64,000 nt of DNA from Procambarus clarkii (GCF_040958095.1 NC_091230.1:7077926-7141925), one strand, 5' to 3'. Positions 11,862 through 23,447 are shown, numbered from the stretch's first letter. Made by a program: numbers and translations. The notes: a model not told the origin generated them from the letters alone.

Positions 11862-12365
11862 CTATTGGTAATGTTTATCTGCAGCCATAGGTCTCCTCAG
11901 GCATGATACTGGGCCTGAGAGTAATTTACCTCCTGCAGAATTTAACATGGTTATGCCCTGATATTTAGTAGGGCTACCGATGAATCGATGGCAATAGTCT
12001 GTCTCTGCAAGGAGACCGAAGTCGGTGAGGTGATCAGACTTAATATTATCTGCCAATTTTATTCCTTTATTTCTCAGGAATTTGGCTGTGGCTCTCAGAC
12101 CTTGAACTTGTAGGTCTACTGGTATTTTGTCCACGACAATGGCTTGTACTCGACAGACGTACCTTCCTAAACGTACTGATGGTTGTACCACCTGGTAGAC
12201 TTGAGGTCCTGCATCTGTTACAAACCCTGAGATGTTGAATGACGTCTGGGCTACAGGCCTTAATTGTAGTTCATCTGCCAACTTTTTAGTGACATATGTT
12301 CTCTGGGACCCTTGGTCAAACAACCCACGGGTATGGACCTTGGCCCTCTTATTCAGGATCTTCTT
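11862..12365 (-). pseudogene. BEL/Pao retropepsin-like aspartic peptidase (DUF1758-type)
   Basis: Minus-strand frame with FDQGSQRTYV near its start, matching the D-x-G-S active-site region of BEL/Pao peptidases (family knowledge), followed by a beta-rich segment including VQAIVVDKIP and a downstream DFGLLAE. It is one frame off from the upstream gag frame (shift near 12350), so it cannot be expressed as an ordinary fusion here. The frame closes at 11862, before any RT. Confidence 0.75.
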
Positions 12366-13771
12366 CTTGAGATTATGGTAATTTGGGCAGTAGGCAAAGT
12401 TGTATTACCTTTAGACTTTGCCGATTGGACACTCTTCGTTTGTTGCACCTTGCAGTACTGTACTGTGGTGGGAATGCTATCTTCCACCTTGGGTCTTGAA
12501 TACGTTAATTTCGTATATTTGCACAGTGGTGCATGGTGCCTACCTCTTCTACACCTGTTGCAGATGTTGAATTGGGTATCACAATAGTGTATGTTGTGTG
12601 ACTTGAGACACCTTGCACATCTCCCTAATTCCTGGAGTCGCTCAATACGAGTGTCTCTGGTTGGATAATTAGCACAACAGTATGTTGAATGTTTCTTTTT
12701 GCAGAACATACATGTCCTCCAGCCTACTGCACGTTTGGAAGTTACCGGTTTGGGTGAACTAGTAACAGTAGGCTTGGAGGATTATGCTGCATTGTCAGAT
12801 TTTCTGCAACTTGATGTTAGAGTAATTGACTGATGTTTATTTGGGGTAGTTGTTTTACCCTTTAATTGACTATTATTTTCTATTTCTGAAGGATTGCAAG
12901 AGGCTTTAACTTCCTCATTTGCACGTCGTTCGTTTATGAAGGAATGCAAACCTTCAGTGATGTTCTGTACTGTCAGGATGGTGTTAGGTTGATGTGCGTA
13001 TAATTCATCTAGTATATCGCTGGACAATTTTCGTTGAAGGACTACTTTGGTCATCCATTCACTAGTAGTTATATCAACCTTAAGACTGAATGTTCTTAGT
13101 AGTGACTCAAACTCCATGCTGAAGGATTTTAATGAGTCAGCAGTCTGATCAGGTTGAGGTAAGTCCAGCAATTGTAGTACTAGATGTATGACAGTTTTCT
13201 CATTGCCAGCATTATTCCTAGGATGCTGGACTGGGAAATTAGTGCTGTCGCTATTTTCATTTACATTTTCTACTACTGGTTCAGCTTCACCTCTAATTTC
13301 AGTATGGAGGCATGTTAACTTAGTGGCCTCAGGTATTGGGTTTTCAGAATCCACAGAGACTGTGGATAAATTGTCTGAGAACTGCTTAATTTCTGGTGGT
13401 ATAATATTGGGTGATGCTGTAGTTGGTGAGACTTTATCCTCGTTGATTAAAGGATCTAATCTGGCTTGACATTTATTCTCAAAAGGATCCAGATTATCCA
13501 TAATATTGTCTACTTTATTTGATGTACTGGCTATTTGTTCTGATTCAATTATCCTGTGTAAATGTTCCAGCCTGGCTTGAGTTTCTTCATATTGTGCTAG
13601 GTCAGACAGGAATGGTTCCACATCTTCAACTACTATGTCGTCGTCGTCGTCATGGACCTGATTTTGGTAAGATTTCCTATTTGCTTTCAATATATGCAAT
13701 TGGGTTTGAATCTGTAACAGTGGTATTTTCAACCGACGATAATTAATTACAGGCTCATAACAACTGTTCAT
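12353..13771 (-). pseudogene. BEL/Pao gag with zinc-knuckle region
   Basis: Gag polyprotein remnant read from about 13771 downwards: an N-terminal helical part, an acidic linker, a capsid-like segment (LLDLPQPDQTADSLKSFS, EWMTKVVLQRKLSSDILDEL), then a Cys/His-rich segment (CMFCKKKHSTYCC, ARCLKSHNIHYC, CNRCRRGRHHAPLC) typical of the zinc-binding region before the BEL/Pao peptidase. An in-frame TAA at 12782 interrupts capsid and zinc regions, which share one frame. Not functional as it stands. Confidence 0.75.
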
Positions 13772-14085
13772 ATTGGTCGAGATCTGTTGTCAGTTGACGT
13801 TTACTTGCTACTAAAGCACGCTTTGCTTTCTGTGGATTAGTCATGGTGACTTGTTAATTGGATAGTACTAGCTCATAAATTTTTAGCAAGTACTGATGGT
13901 AGCCTAGGGTAAAAATTCTGCACTCACTAGGCGATAATCCTACCTCTACTAGAGGTTAGCACTTAAAATTAATACACATTATATATATATATATACACAA
14001 TCATACACACTAATGATTATTTGAGTGATAAACCAGTGTCATTGGTAGCACCTTTAGGTTAGCTCTTCTATATCACCCTAGGATG
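13772..14085 (-). other. BEL/Pao leader, part 1
   Basis: Non-coding region between gag and the hAT insertion. Includes a (TA)n stretch at about 13980-14000. The gag start may lie a little upstream of 13771, but an intact ATG could not be assigned. Confidence 0.5.
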
Positions 14086-14093
14086 GTATAGAC

Positions 14094-15883
14094 CAGGGGA
14101 GGGCAACCTCTGGCACGCGTGCCAAACTTGGCACGCCGATGACTTGTCTCTGGTACGCAAGAGCATAGGTTACCCTAAGCACAGATGCAAGTCCCCGTAA
14201 TGAAGACATGTTCAGACGATCTCAAACTCGTAACTCTCTCTCGCAGTCTTGCTTCGTAGTGTTTCTCACAGTTGCTCACTTGCCTCCTCCCCGAGAAGAA
14301 GGTCAGTACTTCATCTCCAGGTGAAAATTGTTCCCCTTATAAATCAATAACTTTGTGAAACTCAATATCATTGTAAGAATAGTCTTAATCCTTAAATTCA
14401 CACATACTCGCTCGCCTGCTCCCTAAGAACAGAGCTGACATAAGCAAGATGTCACCGACTCAACGATGTTTCGCCACAACACACCACACAAACACACAAA
14501 AACGGTTTTTGTCTATCGAACTAGCTGGCAAAAAAGAACCAGCTCTAGCAAAAGCTGGCCTAAAGGAACTGCAAGAAGTGATGCAAACAGTTACCAAGGT
14601 TGTTAACTACATTTGTGGTCGGCCTTTAAATAAGAGCCAATTTCAAACTCTACTGGATGAGGTAGAATCTGTGTACAAAGGACTGAAAATGTACAACCAT
14701 GTTCGTTGGCTTAGCAGAGGCTTGGTTCTGAAACGATTTATTGAATGCTTAGATGAGATAAAGCTCTATTTGAACGACCAACAAGTGTCATACCAGGAAT
14801 TGTCTGACATCGTGTGGGTTTGTAAAGTGATGTTTGTTTGCAGATTTTTGTGAACATTTAAGTGAATTGAATATTAAGTTACAGGGCTCTGGTAAGACAC
14901 TTGATGTTATGTTTTGTTACATAAAAGCTTTTGAAATGAAGCTTAAAGTTTTTAAAAGGGATGTAGATAATGAGAGATTTAGATACTTTCCAAACCTAAA
15001 GAGGTACATCAGTGATCTAAAAGATGACAGAACAGACCACAAATGTCTTCAAAAGCTGTTTGCAAACATTATCGAGTCAACAGTTTGTCAGTTCTCTACA
15101 AGATTTGCCAAATTCAGAGAACTGGAAGACACAGTAAAGTTCATCAAGTTTCCAGACAGCATCAAAATGGATGAACTAAACTTGCAAATGTTTTCATGGA
15201 TAGACATGGATTATTTTGAGATGCAGTTGATTGAATTTCAGAGTAGCTCAATTTGGAAGCAGAAATTTGTTGACCTTAGAAACTTGACTTGGAAAATATT
15301 GAAAGAGAGAGATTAGAGATGAAAGTAACAAAGAGAAATGCGGAAAACGAAGTATTAAGGACTTGAAATACTATTCCAGAAAATTATGTCTGTTTAAAAA
15401 ACCTTGCAACAGCATTGCTAACCATGTTTTCGTCTACATATGTTTGCGAATCTTTGTTCTCAATTATGAACTTTGTTAAGTCTCGTAACAGGAGTAGCAT
15501 GACAGATGAAACTAGCGCTGCATGCATATCTCTCAATGTTACTAAATATAAACCCGATGTAAAATCTTTGTCATCCATCGGTTATGCAGCAGCAGAAGTC
15601 TCACTGACAGTATATAAAAGGAGTCAACAAGTTTTTTATCTGTTGTATTCTGTTAAAGTCACAAAAGCTTAAAGGCTGTTGAAATGTACTTCTGACGGTT
15701 AAATAATTTTTTTTTATATATACTATGTTTTACTGCACTGAGGTAATTTATTATTTTTTCGTTTAAAAAGTTCTTAAGAGATACCAAATATGTTCTAAAA
15801 AAAATGGTTGGCACGTGGAAAAAGTTTGTGTCAGAGACTTGGCTGATTTTGGCACGCACTCTCAAAAAGGTTGCCCACCCCTG
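14094..15883 (+). mobile_element. hAT DNA transposon with TIRs and 8-bp TSD
   Basis: Terminal inverted repeats: left CAGGGGAGGGCAACCT, right end complement CAGGGGTGGGCAACCT (15 of 16 match), both followed inward by GGCACGC-containing subterminal sequence. The 8-bp duplication GTATAGAC lies at 14086-14093 and 15884-15891; eight bases is diagnostic of hAT. At 1790 bp the copy is shorter than an autonomous element, and its transposase is incomplete. It sits in the BEL/Pao leader, so it is younger than that insertion. Confidence 0.93.
14449..15671 (+). pseudogene. hAT transposase remnant (ZBED/SCAND3-like), N-terminus missing
   Basis: Three pieces. 14449-14853 includes VRWLSRGLVLKRF, which matches the conserved VRWLS segment of hAT transposases. 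14834-15316, one frame over, carries the middle helical region (KLKVFKRDV, FPNLKRYISDL). 15415-15672, another frame over, carries the hATC dimerisation motif (SSTYVCESLFSIMNFVKSR). The BED zinc finger and much of the catalytic N-terminal half are absent: roughly 400 of about 600 residues remain. Frameshifts near 14840 and 15315-15400 separate the pieces. Confidence 0.85.
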
Positions 15884-15891
15884 GTATAGAC

Positions 15892-16671
15892 ACTAATTAA
15901 TCACTCAAAGGTGTAATGATCATAAGTAAATTATTATATATACACAACTCAACTCGAGTTGATAACAATTATACCCAAAATAGGGTCTGCACCATTCATT
16001 AATGGTGCTAGGTTGTTCAATATAGTACAACTAGACTATGGTAATAAATGGGACTAGAATGAACAATAAATAGTTCAACTAGTCAATGGTAATATCGTAC
16101 CCTATTGTGGGTTGGCAATTGGTAAATATTGTATTGTGAACACTAGTGCAATATATTAAATAATTCTCTATTTTGGAGAAATAATATACACAATTATTGA
16201 TGATAGCCTCTTAATTAGCCTCTATGAAACTTCTAATATTATCAAGAAGTATTAAATATTATTAGTGACCTCGCGAAATTAACTCCACAAAATTCGTAGA
16301 TAATCTCTTGCGAAATTTAACACCACGAAATCCGTGAACAATCTCGCAAAGACACAGCCACTAATTTGGCTGGCTTCAATATTAGCGCTGTCATTTCACG
16401 GAATAACACGCCACGAAATATCTGTGGGTGATCCTGAAATCGCTGACTGAGGCTGAACTGAACTGAGGGGGGCTCCTTAGCTCGTTCGAGGCAATGCTGC
16501 CGTCGTTGACTGGCTCTGTATAAATCACACTGCACTAGTTTATTTAATGAATCCACTGGTTAACTGGTTCATCCGGTACAATGATTACCAAATAATCTGT
16601 CATCCAACTCGAAGATAACCAATCATGTGGGTTCAAAGGACCAAATAATCCGGTTCCGAAGGTCCAAATAA
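15892..16671 (-). other. BEL/Pao leader, part 2, with PBS-like region
   Basis: Non-coding leader between hAT and the 5' LTR. Just inside the LTR (about 16640-16668) the minus strand reads TTTGGACCTTCGGAACCGG, resembling a primer-binding site complementary to a tRNA 3' end and T arm, with a second partial copy nearby. 16255-16420 contains repeated CACGAAATCCGTG-like motifs. The 79-codon frame at 16317-16556 has no recognisable domain. Confidence 0.5.
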
Positions 16672-17708
16672 TGGCAACCGACCTGTGAGATTTATATTTA
16701 TTTAATTTATATGAATTTATATAGAATTTATATATACGTTAATTTATATATTTCGATAGCAATTTGTATGATATTAAGTGGACTGTATTTCTGCAATAAT
16801 CTCACAAATCGATCCTTACACATTAGGGGGGGGGGTTATATTGAATCTATATATATATATGCAGCCAATCAAACTACAGTATTAAACTACATATTAGTAT
16901 ACATTGAGGAGGTTCCTTATCTTATTATACTGCAGGCTTAGTTCACCAGATATAACTAGGATGTAGACACCAAATTTCCTCGTGTGAGGCAGCTTCCATC
17001 ATCCAGTAACTGGTGCACAAACTTTGCTTCCTCTTCTTGACCTGTCAAAGGCACTAGCTATAAAGCCAGAATCCTAATATATGACAGCTATATCAGAGAA
17101 AACACTATACAATGAACCAAATAAGGACCAAGGCTTAATTACCTTTTTTGAGTCGATCATTTGTGCTCTCACTGGTTCGCCCAAAATATCTACCTAACAT
17201 TAATGGCCAAAAATGATTAGATAAACGGGTTTCGGAAAGACACCTTCCTTGTATTTGTTGACAGCGTGTTGATGATGGAAGACCACTACTCTGATCTTCG
17301 TCACACTTCATCCAAGAGAATTTATAGGAGCTGTTACTTTCTCCAACGACTCTGGTCTTAACAACAATGGCTGACCACTCCCTCACCACTGACGCTACTG
17401 GCCTACATTGTCCAGACAGAAATAAGTGATAGAAGGGTCACATTTACTCTATTTTGATTCTGATAATTAAATTAATTTATATGAGATGTTTTTATGATGG
17501 TAAAGTCCAAAGACTAATGTATTTAAGAATAATTCCCAACAGAATAGCTGGTGAATTTATAATAGTATGTGGCAATAATATCCCGTTTTCTATAAACGGA
17601 AAATTCCACTACACGTTACATTTTCTATGGGTTAGCTTGTGTATACAATGGCAGCAATATTATCTGCAATTGCATTGACATTAGTAATTGGTGTCGGATT
17701 TTCCAACA
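16672..17708 (-). repeat. BEL/Pao-like LTR, right copy (5' LTR)
   Basis: About 1.04 kb partner of 10138-11157. The outer end on the minus strand starts TGTTGGAAAATCC, one substitution from the other LTR. Scattered substitutions and small indels separate the copies, so the insertion is not brand new. CCTGA follows at 17709-17713. Confidence 0.9.
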
Positions 17709-17713
17709 CCTGA

Positions 17714-18121
17714 AGCTAGGTCTGCAGTTAGGGAAGTTTCCATGGAAGTGGTTTCCTCTCAGGAAGCAGCTAGATGTACCACCGACTGATAGAGAGAAAA
17801 AGAGCAGTAGTAGTAGCAGGCATTAAAGAGCAAACAGGGACCAGTCCAAAGGAGCAGTGAGACAAGGACAAAAACATAGTTACCGAGATCCTTGAAAAGG
17901 TAAGGATGGAGGGAACTGACCAAAATATTGAAAAGATTTTCAGACTTGGAAAGTACAACCAGGACAGAGACCAATTGATACAGGTGGTATTCATGAGCGA
18001 GATCACGAAAGAGGAACTGTTAGCAAGGAAGAGAGGTCTAGCAAATGTACAGAAGTTAAAAAAAGTATTCCTGCAGAGGGATATGACAAGGGAAGAGAGT
18101 TCCCCTGGAAACACAAATTGA
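17714..18121 (+). pseudogene. LINE-A copy 2 ORF1 (C-terminal part)
   Basis: Continues the frame cut at 10137. Readable motifs: RAVVVAGI (about 17795) and, from 17906, a basic segment with IFRLGKYNQDRDQLIQVVF and RKRGLANVQK. This resembles the RRM-like or nucleic-acid-binding end of ORF1 proteins in arthropod LINEs (inference from pattern). A TGA at about 17785 and a second stop near 17855 break the frame. The product would be an RNA chaperone-type protein. Confidence 0.6.
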
Positions 18122-18255
18122 AAATGTCTCTATTTTCCGCTTGTTACAGCTTATAATAAAATTGTTACATCATGGCTTAACGTGTTTATGACGTATTAGG
18201 ACATTGTTACAACTTGCTATATTGGTTGTTATAACTGGTTAGGAGGTGTTAAATC

Positions 18256-19095
18256 TTGTTCGAACGTTGTACCAACGTCGTAGTTTCGGTGTATGTTTGG
18301 CGGGAAGGCAGGAAGCAGACGCAAGGAAGGAGGGCTGGGAGAGAGAAAGGAATCAGAGAACCACAACCGCAAAACCTACAATCCCAGAGGGGAGTGGGGA
18401 ACCCTCCTCGAACAGTGCAACAGCCACAGGGAGTGGAGCACCACCCCCACATTCTACCCAACAGACTCCCTACCTGCCCCATCTCCTGTCAGCCCCCCAC
18501 TAAGTACCCACCAAGGGCACCCCCCTCCTCCCACTCACCCCCCCCCTCCCACTCACCCTTTTCCCCAGTACCTCCCTTCTCTCCCATCCCCCAAGCCCTC
18601 CTTTCTCCCACATGCCCTCCTGTCTCTATCACCCCCAAGCCCTCCATTCTCCCCCACTCCCCTAAGCCCCCCCCCCATTCTCCCCGACCCCACCTAAGCC
18701 TACCCCTCTCCACCACTCCCCTAAACCCTCCCCTCTTCCTTATCCACCTCAGCCTTTCCTTTGCCCCAACGTCCACCAAGCCCTCCCCCCTTTTCTGCCC
18801 CCAAGCCCTCCCCCCCCCTTTTCTGCCCCCCAAGCCCCCCCCCTTCTCCCCCTATCCCCCCAAGCCTCTTCTCCCCCCATGCTCCCCCAACCCTCCCCCT
18901 CTCACCCCCCCCCCCAACCCTTCCCCTTTTACTCTTCCCGAACCCTCCCTCTCTCACTCTCCCCCCTACCCTCCCCCTCTCATCTCCCTACCCTCCCCTT
19001 CTACCCTCCCCCTCTCCCCGAGCCCTTCCTCCTCCACCAGTCTCCCCGTACCAGATCCTCCCAGCTCCCGCTCACCCCAGATCCCACAGGTCCCC
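18256..19095 (+). repeat. C-rich, proline-encoding ORF2 leader
   Basis: Extremely C-rich plus strand (CCCTCCCC, CCCCCAAGCCC) with open frames rich in Pro, Ser and Leu. One frame runs into the endonuclease, so it is a low-complexity N-terminal extension of LINE-A ORF2, probably enlarged by slippage. A comparable but shorter C-rich tract precedes the endonuclease of copy 3 at 22190-22640. Confidence 0.7.
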
Positions 19096-20075
19096 CAGAG
19101 GAGAAGCAGAAGAGAATCAGTTTCAGGGTACTGTACCTGAACATAAATGGGATCACAAGCAAGGCAAGTGAACTAAGGGAAAGAGCACAAGAAGTGAACC
19201 CAGATGTAATTGGACTCACTGAAACAAAACTCTCAGGAATCATAACAAATGCCGTGTTTCATCGGGAGTACACAGTAATAAGGAAAGAGAGGAAAGGTAG
19301 GGGAGGAGGCGGAGTGGCCCTACTCATGAAAAAGGAATGGAGTTTTAAGGAGATGGCTATCCCGGGCTGTGAGGGTTTCAGAGACTACATAGCAGGCACC
19401 ATGACAATGGGAGGACCAAGAATAGTAGTAGCAGTAATATATAACCCTCTACCAAATGACAGAAGACCCAGTCAAGAGTATGAAAATAACAACATGGCAG
19501 TTAACACTATAATTGAGAGGGCAGCCTCTGCTGCCTGTAGAAATAGATCCCACCTGCTCATCATGAGGGACTTCAATCAAGGCAGGATTGACTGAGAGAA
19601 CAAGGAACCGCATGGAGGCGAGGATACGCGGAGAGCCAAACTATTGGAGGTGGTGCCTAGAAACATTTTAACCCAGCATGTCAGAGAACCCACAAGGATG
19701 AGAGGAAATGACGAACCAGCGACACTCTACCTAGTCTTCACTCTGAACGACTCCGACATAAGAGAAATCGGTTTTGAGGCCCCAGTAGGAATGAGCGACC
19801 ACAGTGTACTGGTGTTTGAGTATCTGAGTGAAGAAGGGTTATTGAACTCGAAGAGCGATACTGAAAACAAAAGGTTGGCATACCAAAAGGGAAACAATGA
19901 GGAGATAAGAAAATTCCTAACATATATAGCATGGGAAACAGAGCTCAGGGGAAAGACGGCCCAAGACATGATGGACTACATCACGCAGAAGTGCAAGGAA
20001 GCAGCAAACAAGTTTGTCCCAGTCCAAAAGGAAAACAGTGAAATGAAGATGAGAAACCCATGGTTTAATCAGTGA
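19096..20075 (+). pseudogene. LINE-A copy 2 ORF2: endonuclease/exonuclease/phosphatase domain
   Basis: EEP-fold nuclease that nicks target DNA for target-primed reverse transcription. Motifs: VLYLNINGI near 19130, GLTETKLSG near 19210, a Gly-rich GGGGVALLM near 19308, IMRDFNQGRID near 19565 (usually GDFN, so the Gly has changed), and SDHSVLVFEY near 19795. A TGA at 19593 replaces the residue after RID (Trp in related elements) and another TGA ends the piece at 20073. Not active. Confidence 0.85.
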
Positions 20076-22030
20076 TGTAGGCTAGCTAAGCAGCAAAGTA
20101 AAAGGACATGGAGAAACTATAGGAATAACAGGACACTTGAGTGCAGAGAAAGATACCAGAGTGCTAGGAAGGAATATGTTAAGATGAGAAGAGAGGCAGA
20201 AACACAATACGAAAATGACATCGCAAGCAAGGCAAAGACTCAGCTTAAATTGCTGCATAGCTACATCAGGGGAAAAACAACAGTAAAGGAACAGGTTATG
20301 AAGTTAAGGATAGGGGCAGAAAGATTCACTACAAACGACAAGGAAGTGTGTGAGGAATTGAATAAGAAATTCCAGGAGGTCTTCACCTTACAGCAAGGAG
20401 AAATTCCAGAGATAAGAGAGGGAATAGTTAAATTCCAGAGAATAAGAATAAATTTCCAAAGTGAAATTCCAGAGATAAAAGAGGGAATAGCTAACCTGGA
20501 ACCAATGGAAGAGTTTGAGATTACCAGCGGGGAAGTAAGGAAGTGTTTACTAGAGTTGGATGTGACAAAGGGTATAGGCCCAGATGGAATCTCCCCTTGA
20601 ATACTAAAGGAAGGAGCAGAAGAACTGTGCCTGCCATTCTCCATAGTGTATAACAAATCACTGGCAACAGGGGAACTGCCAGAAATTTGGAAAGCAGCTA
20701 ACGTAGTCCCAATATACAAGAAAGGGGATAGACAGGAGGCACTGAACTACAGGCCACTGTCCCTAACCTACATACCATGCAAGCTGATGAAGAAGATTGT
20801 GTGAAGAAAGCTAGTGGAACATCTGGAGCGAAAGAACTTTGAAACACAGCATCAACATGGGTTCAGGTATGGCAGGTCCTGCCTGCCATCCCTGAACCCT
20901 TCCATCCCTTCAAGGGTTACTTGAATTCTACGACCAGGCAACAAAAATCAGGCAAGAAAGAGAAGGGTGGGCAGACTGCATATTTTTGGATTGTCAGAAA
21001 GCCTTTGATACAGTACCACACAAGAGGCTAGTGAAAAAGCTGGAGATGCAGGCTGGAGTGAAAGGGAAGGTACTCCATTGGATAAAGGAGTACCTAAGCA
21101 ATAGGAGACAACGAGTCAGTGTGAGGGGTGAGGTCTCAGATTGTCGAGACGTTACAAGTGGAGTCCCGCACGGTTCAGTCCTTGGACCTATATTGTTTCT
21201 GATATATGTAAATGATCTCCCAGAGGGTATAGACTCGTTTCTCTCAATGTTTGCTGATGATGCAAAAATTATGAGGAGGATTGAAACAGAGGATGATAGT
21301 AGGAGGCTACAAGATGACCTAGGCAGACTGAGTGAATGGTCCAACAAATGACTGCTGAAGTTCAACCTGAGTAAATGCAAAGTAATGAAACTAGGCAGTG
21401 GAAACAAGAGGCCAGACACATGATACAGAATAGGAGATGAAGTTCTTAATGAAACGGACAGAGAGAAAGAACTAGGAGTTGATATCCCACCAAACCTGTC
21501 TCCTGAAGCTCATATAAAAAGAATAACGCCTGCGGCATATGCGAGGCTGGCTAACATCAGAACTGCGTTCAGGAACTTGTTTAAGGAATCATTCAGAATC
21601 TTGTACACCACATATGTAAGACCAATCCGGGAGTATGCAGCCCCAGCATGGAGGCCGTACCTTGTCAAGCACAAGACGAAGCTGGAAAAAGTTCAAAGGT
21701 ATGCCACTAGACTAGTCCCAGAACTAAGAGGCATGAGTTACGAGGAAAGGCTGCGGGAAATGCACCTTACGACACTAGAAGACAGAAGAGTAAGGGGAGG
21801 GAGACATGATCACAACCTACAAAATCCTCAGGGGAATCGACCGGTTAAACAAGGATAAACTATTCAACACTGGTAGTATGCAAACAAGGGGACATAGGTG
21901 GAAACTGAGTACCCACATGTGCCACAGGGACATTAGAAGGAACGTTTTCAGTGTCAGAGTAGTTAACTGATGGAATGCATTAGGCAGTGATGTGGTGGAG
22001 GCTGACTCCATACACAGTTTCAAATATAGA
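20076..22030 (+). pseudogene. LINE-A copy 2 ORF2: RT and C-terminal region
   Basis: Reverse transcriptase. In order: a charged linker (EAETQYENDIASKAK), GIGPDGISP (about 20572), NVVPIYKKGDRQ, a diverged segment with a short duplication near 20885-20920, DCQKAFDTVP (20986 on), SGVPHGSVLGPILF, FADDAKIM (about 21253), then KCKVMKLGS and the YTTYVRPI and YATRLVPELR C-terminal region. Stops include TGA at 20598 (after ISP, where related copies have Trp), TGA at 20803, TGA at 21349 and TGA near 21421, most at Trp positions. A frameshift lies near 21800. Confidence 0.88.
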
Positions 22031-22150
22031 TATGATAGAGCCCAGTAGGCGCAGGAATTTGTACATCAGTTGATTGACAGTTGAGAGGCGGGACCAAAGA
22101 GCCAAAGCTCAACCCCCGCAAGCACAAATAGGTGAGTACAAATAGATAAG

Positions 22151-22475
22151 TACACACCCTCACTCTTACTCTGCACCCCCGGCTCCCATATAACCCCCTC
22201 ACCTTGTGACCCCCTAACACCTTTCCTCATCTCCCTCTTCCCCTCTTCTACCCCAAAACCCCCACCTAGTATGATTCCTCCCTGACTAATACATCCTCTC
22301 TTCCACTCCCAGCACCCACGCTCCGTTCTCCCCTCAGCCCTCTGCCCTCACTATCCCTCTCCCCCACAGCCTCTCAACCTCTATCTGACTCAGCATAACT
22401 ACTTCTCAACCCCCCTACGCCATTCAGACCCTCCCAAATTTTCAGACCCACTATTCCCTTTCTACCCCCCCCCCC
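22151..22475. other. C-rich spacer between LINE-A copies 2 and 3
   Basis: Pyrimidine-rich sequence, probably belonging to the C-rich ORF2 leader of copy 3. No gene is supported. Confidence 0.5.
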
Positions 22476-23443
22476 CAAGATGCCCAGCCCTCATGCTACC
22501 AGGCACCTCCCCCTTTTTAGTACCACCATGGACACCCCCCCCCAGCCAACAATCGCCCCCCAGACCCCCAATCGCCCCCAGTCCCCCGAGACCCCCAGTG
22601 AAAAGGGGAACTCTGGCACCAGAGTTTCCAAGAAGAATATCAAGGTTTGGTACTCCAGTGCTGATCCAACAAAGCAGAAGAGATAAAAGAAAGAGTCAGT
22701 GAGGCAGACCCAGACATAGTTGCAATAATGGAAACTAAAATAAATGGCATGATCTCGGATGCAATCTTTCCAGAGGGGTACCAGGTGATAAGAAAAGAAA
22801 GGACGTAGAGACAGGGTGGGGGAGTGGCACTCTTAATAAAGCAGAAATGGAAGTTTAATGATCTGAAAAATCCGGGTACCAATGAGAGCACAAGCTTCAT
22901 ACATGGAATTCTGACAGCAGATGGGAAGAAGATTGTGATCTTGATACTCTACATCCCCCACCAAACAGTAGAAGGCACAGGCAGGAGTATGATGACAGCA
23001 ACAAGGCATGTGTAGATGAACTGTAGAAGGCAGCAACAATAGCGCATAGAATGAGAGCGAAGTTGCTGGTCATAGGGGACCTAAATCACGGAGAGATAAA
23101 TTAGGAAACAAGGAATCCCCATGGCGGGGAGGAAACGTGGGGAGCGAAGTTAGTAAACGTTATTGACAGGAATTTCCTAACACAGCACGTGAAGGAAGAC
23201 ACAAGGGAATAAGGAGGGAATACGCCAAATCTATTAGACCTAATTTTCACCCAGAATGTAGAAGACATCGAGAATTTGGAACATGAAATACCACTAGGAG
23301 CCAGTGACGATTGTGTCCTAGTCTTTGACTGCATGATGGAACTCAAAGTTGTGACCAAAGGACAAGAGGTCCGGGAAAGGAGAGTTGATTACAGGAAAGG
23401 GGACTACAGACGGATAAGGTACTACCTGGGAGAAGTACAGTGG
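22476..23443 (+). pseudogene. LINE-A copy 3 ORF2, endonuclease half
   Basis: Pro-rich leader (22480-22620) then EEP nuclease motifs: ADPDIVAIMETK (about 22705), QGGGVALL (about 22812), ILILYIPHQTVEG. It is much more decayed than copy 2, with many stops after 23015. It ends at 23443 where a long LTR-like insertion begins; the linker region resumes at 25712. Confidence 0.8.
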
Positions 23444-23447
23444 GAGG
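23444..23447. repeat. Target-site duplication GAGG (left)
   Basis: GAGG before TGTGACGG at 23448 recurs at 25708-25711. Removing the insertion plus one GAGG restores the LINE-A frame (Trp-Glu then a charged pair and RGKT), matching the equivalent site in copy 2. Confidence 0.65.

Larger units (their letters stand above)
10138..17708 (-). mobile_element. BEL/Pao-like LTR retrotransposon, internally deleted, host of a hAT insertion
   Basis: Two long direct repeats flank minus-strand gag and aspartic-peptidase remnants. The PBS-like region lies inside the right LTR and a CCTGA duplication lies outside both. Without the 1.8-kb hAT insertion the element is about 5.8 kb. No reverse transcriptase, RNase H or integrase motif can be found between the peptidase (ends 11862) and the left LTR, so pol is missing and this copy could only have moved with proteins from elsewhere. 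Confidence 0.85.
17714..22150 (+). mobile_element. LINE-A copy 2, near full length, decayed
   Basis: Contains in order an ORF1 remnant, a 130-bp inter-ORF spacer, a pyrimidine/proline-rich ORF2 leader, an apurinic-type endonuclease, RT and a 3' UTR ending in GCACAAATAGGTGAGTAC. This is the longest copy of the family and shows its architecture. Its 5' part is at 10090-10137 on the far side of the BEL/Pao element. Confidence 0.85.

Noticed and set aside
10584..17389. Conserved 84-codon minus ORF in both BEL/Pao LTRs as a gene
   Set aside because: The two LTRs are near-identical everywhere; both differences within the ORF change amino acids, so there is no sign of constraint.
18256..19171. Proline-rich protein as an independent gene
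   Set aside because: It runs directly into the LINE-A endonuclease and is C-rich low complexity, so it is treated as the ORF2 leader.
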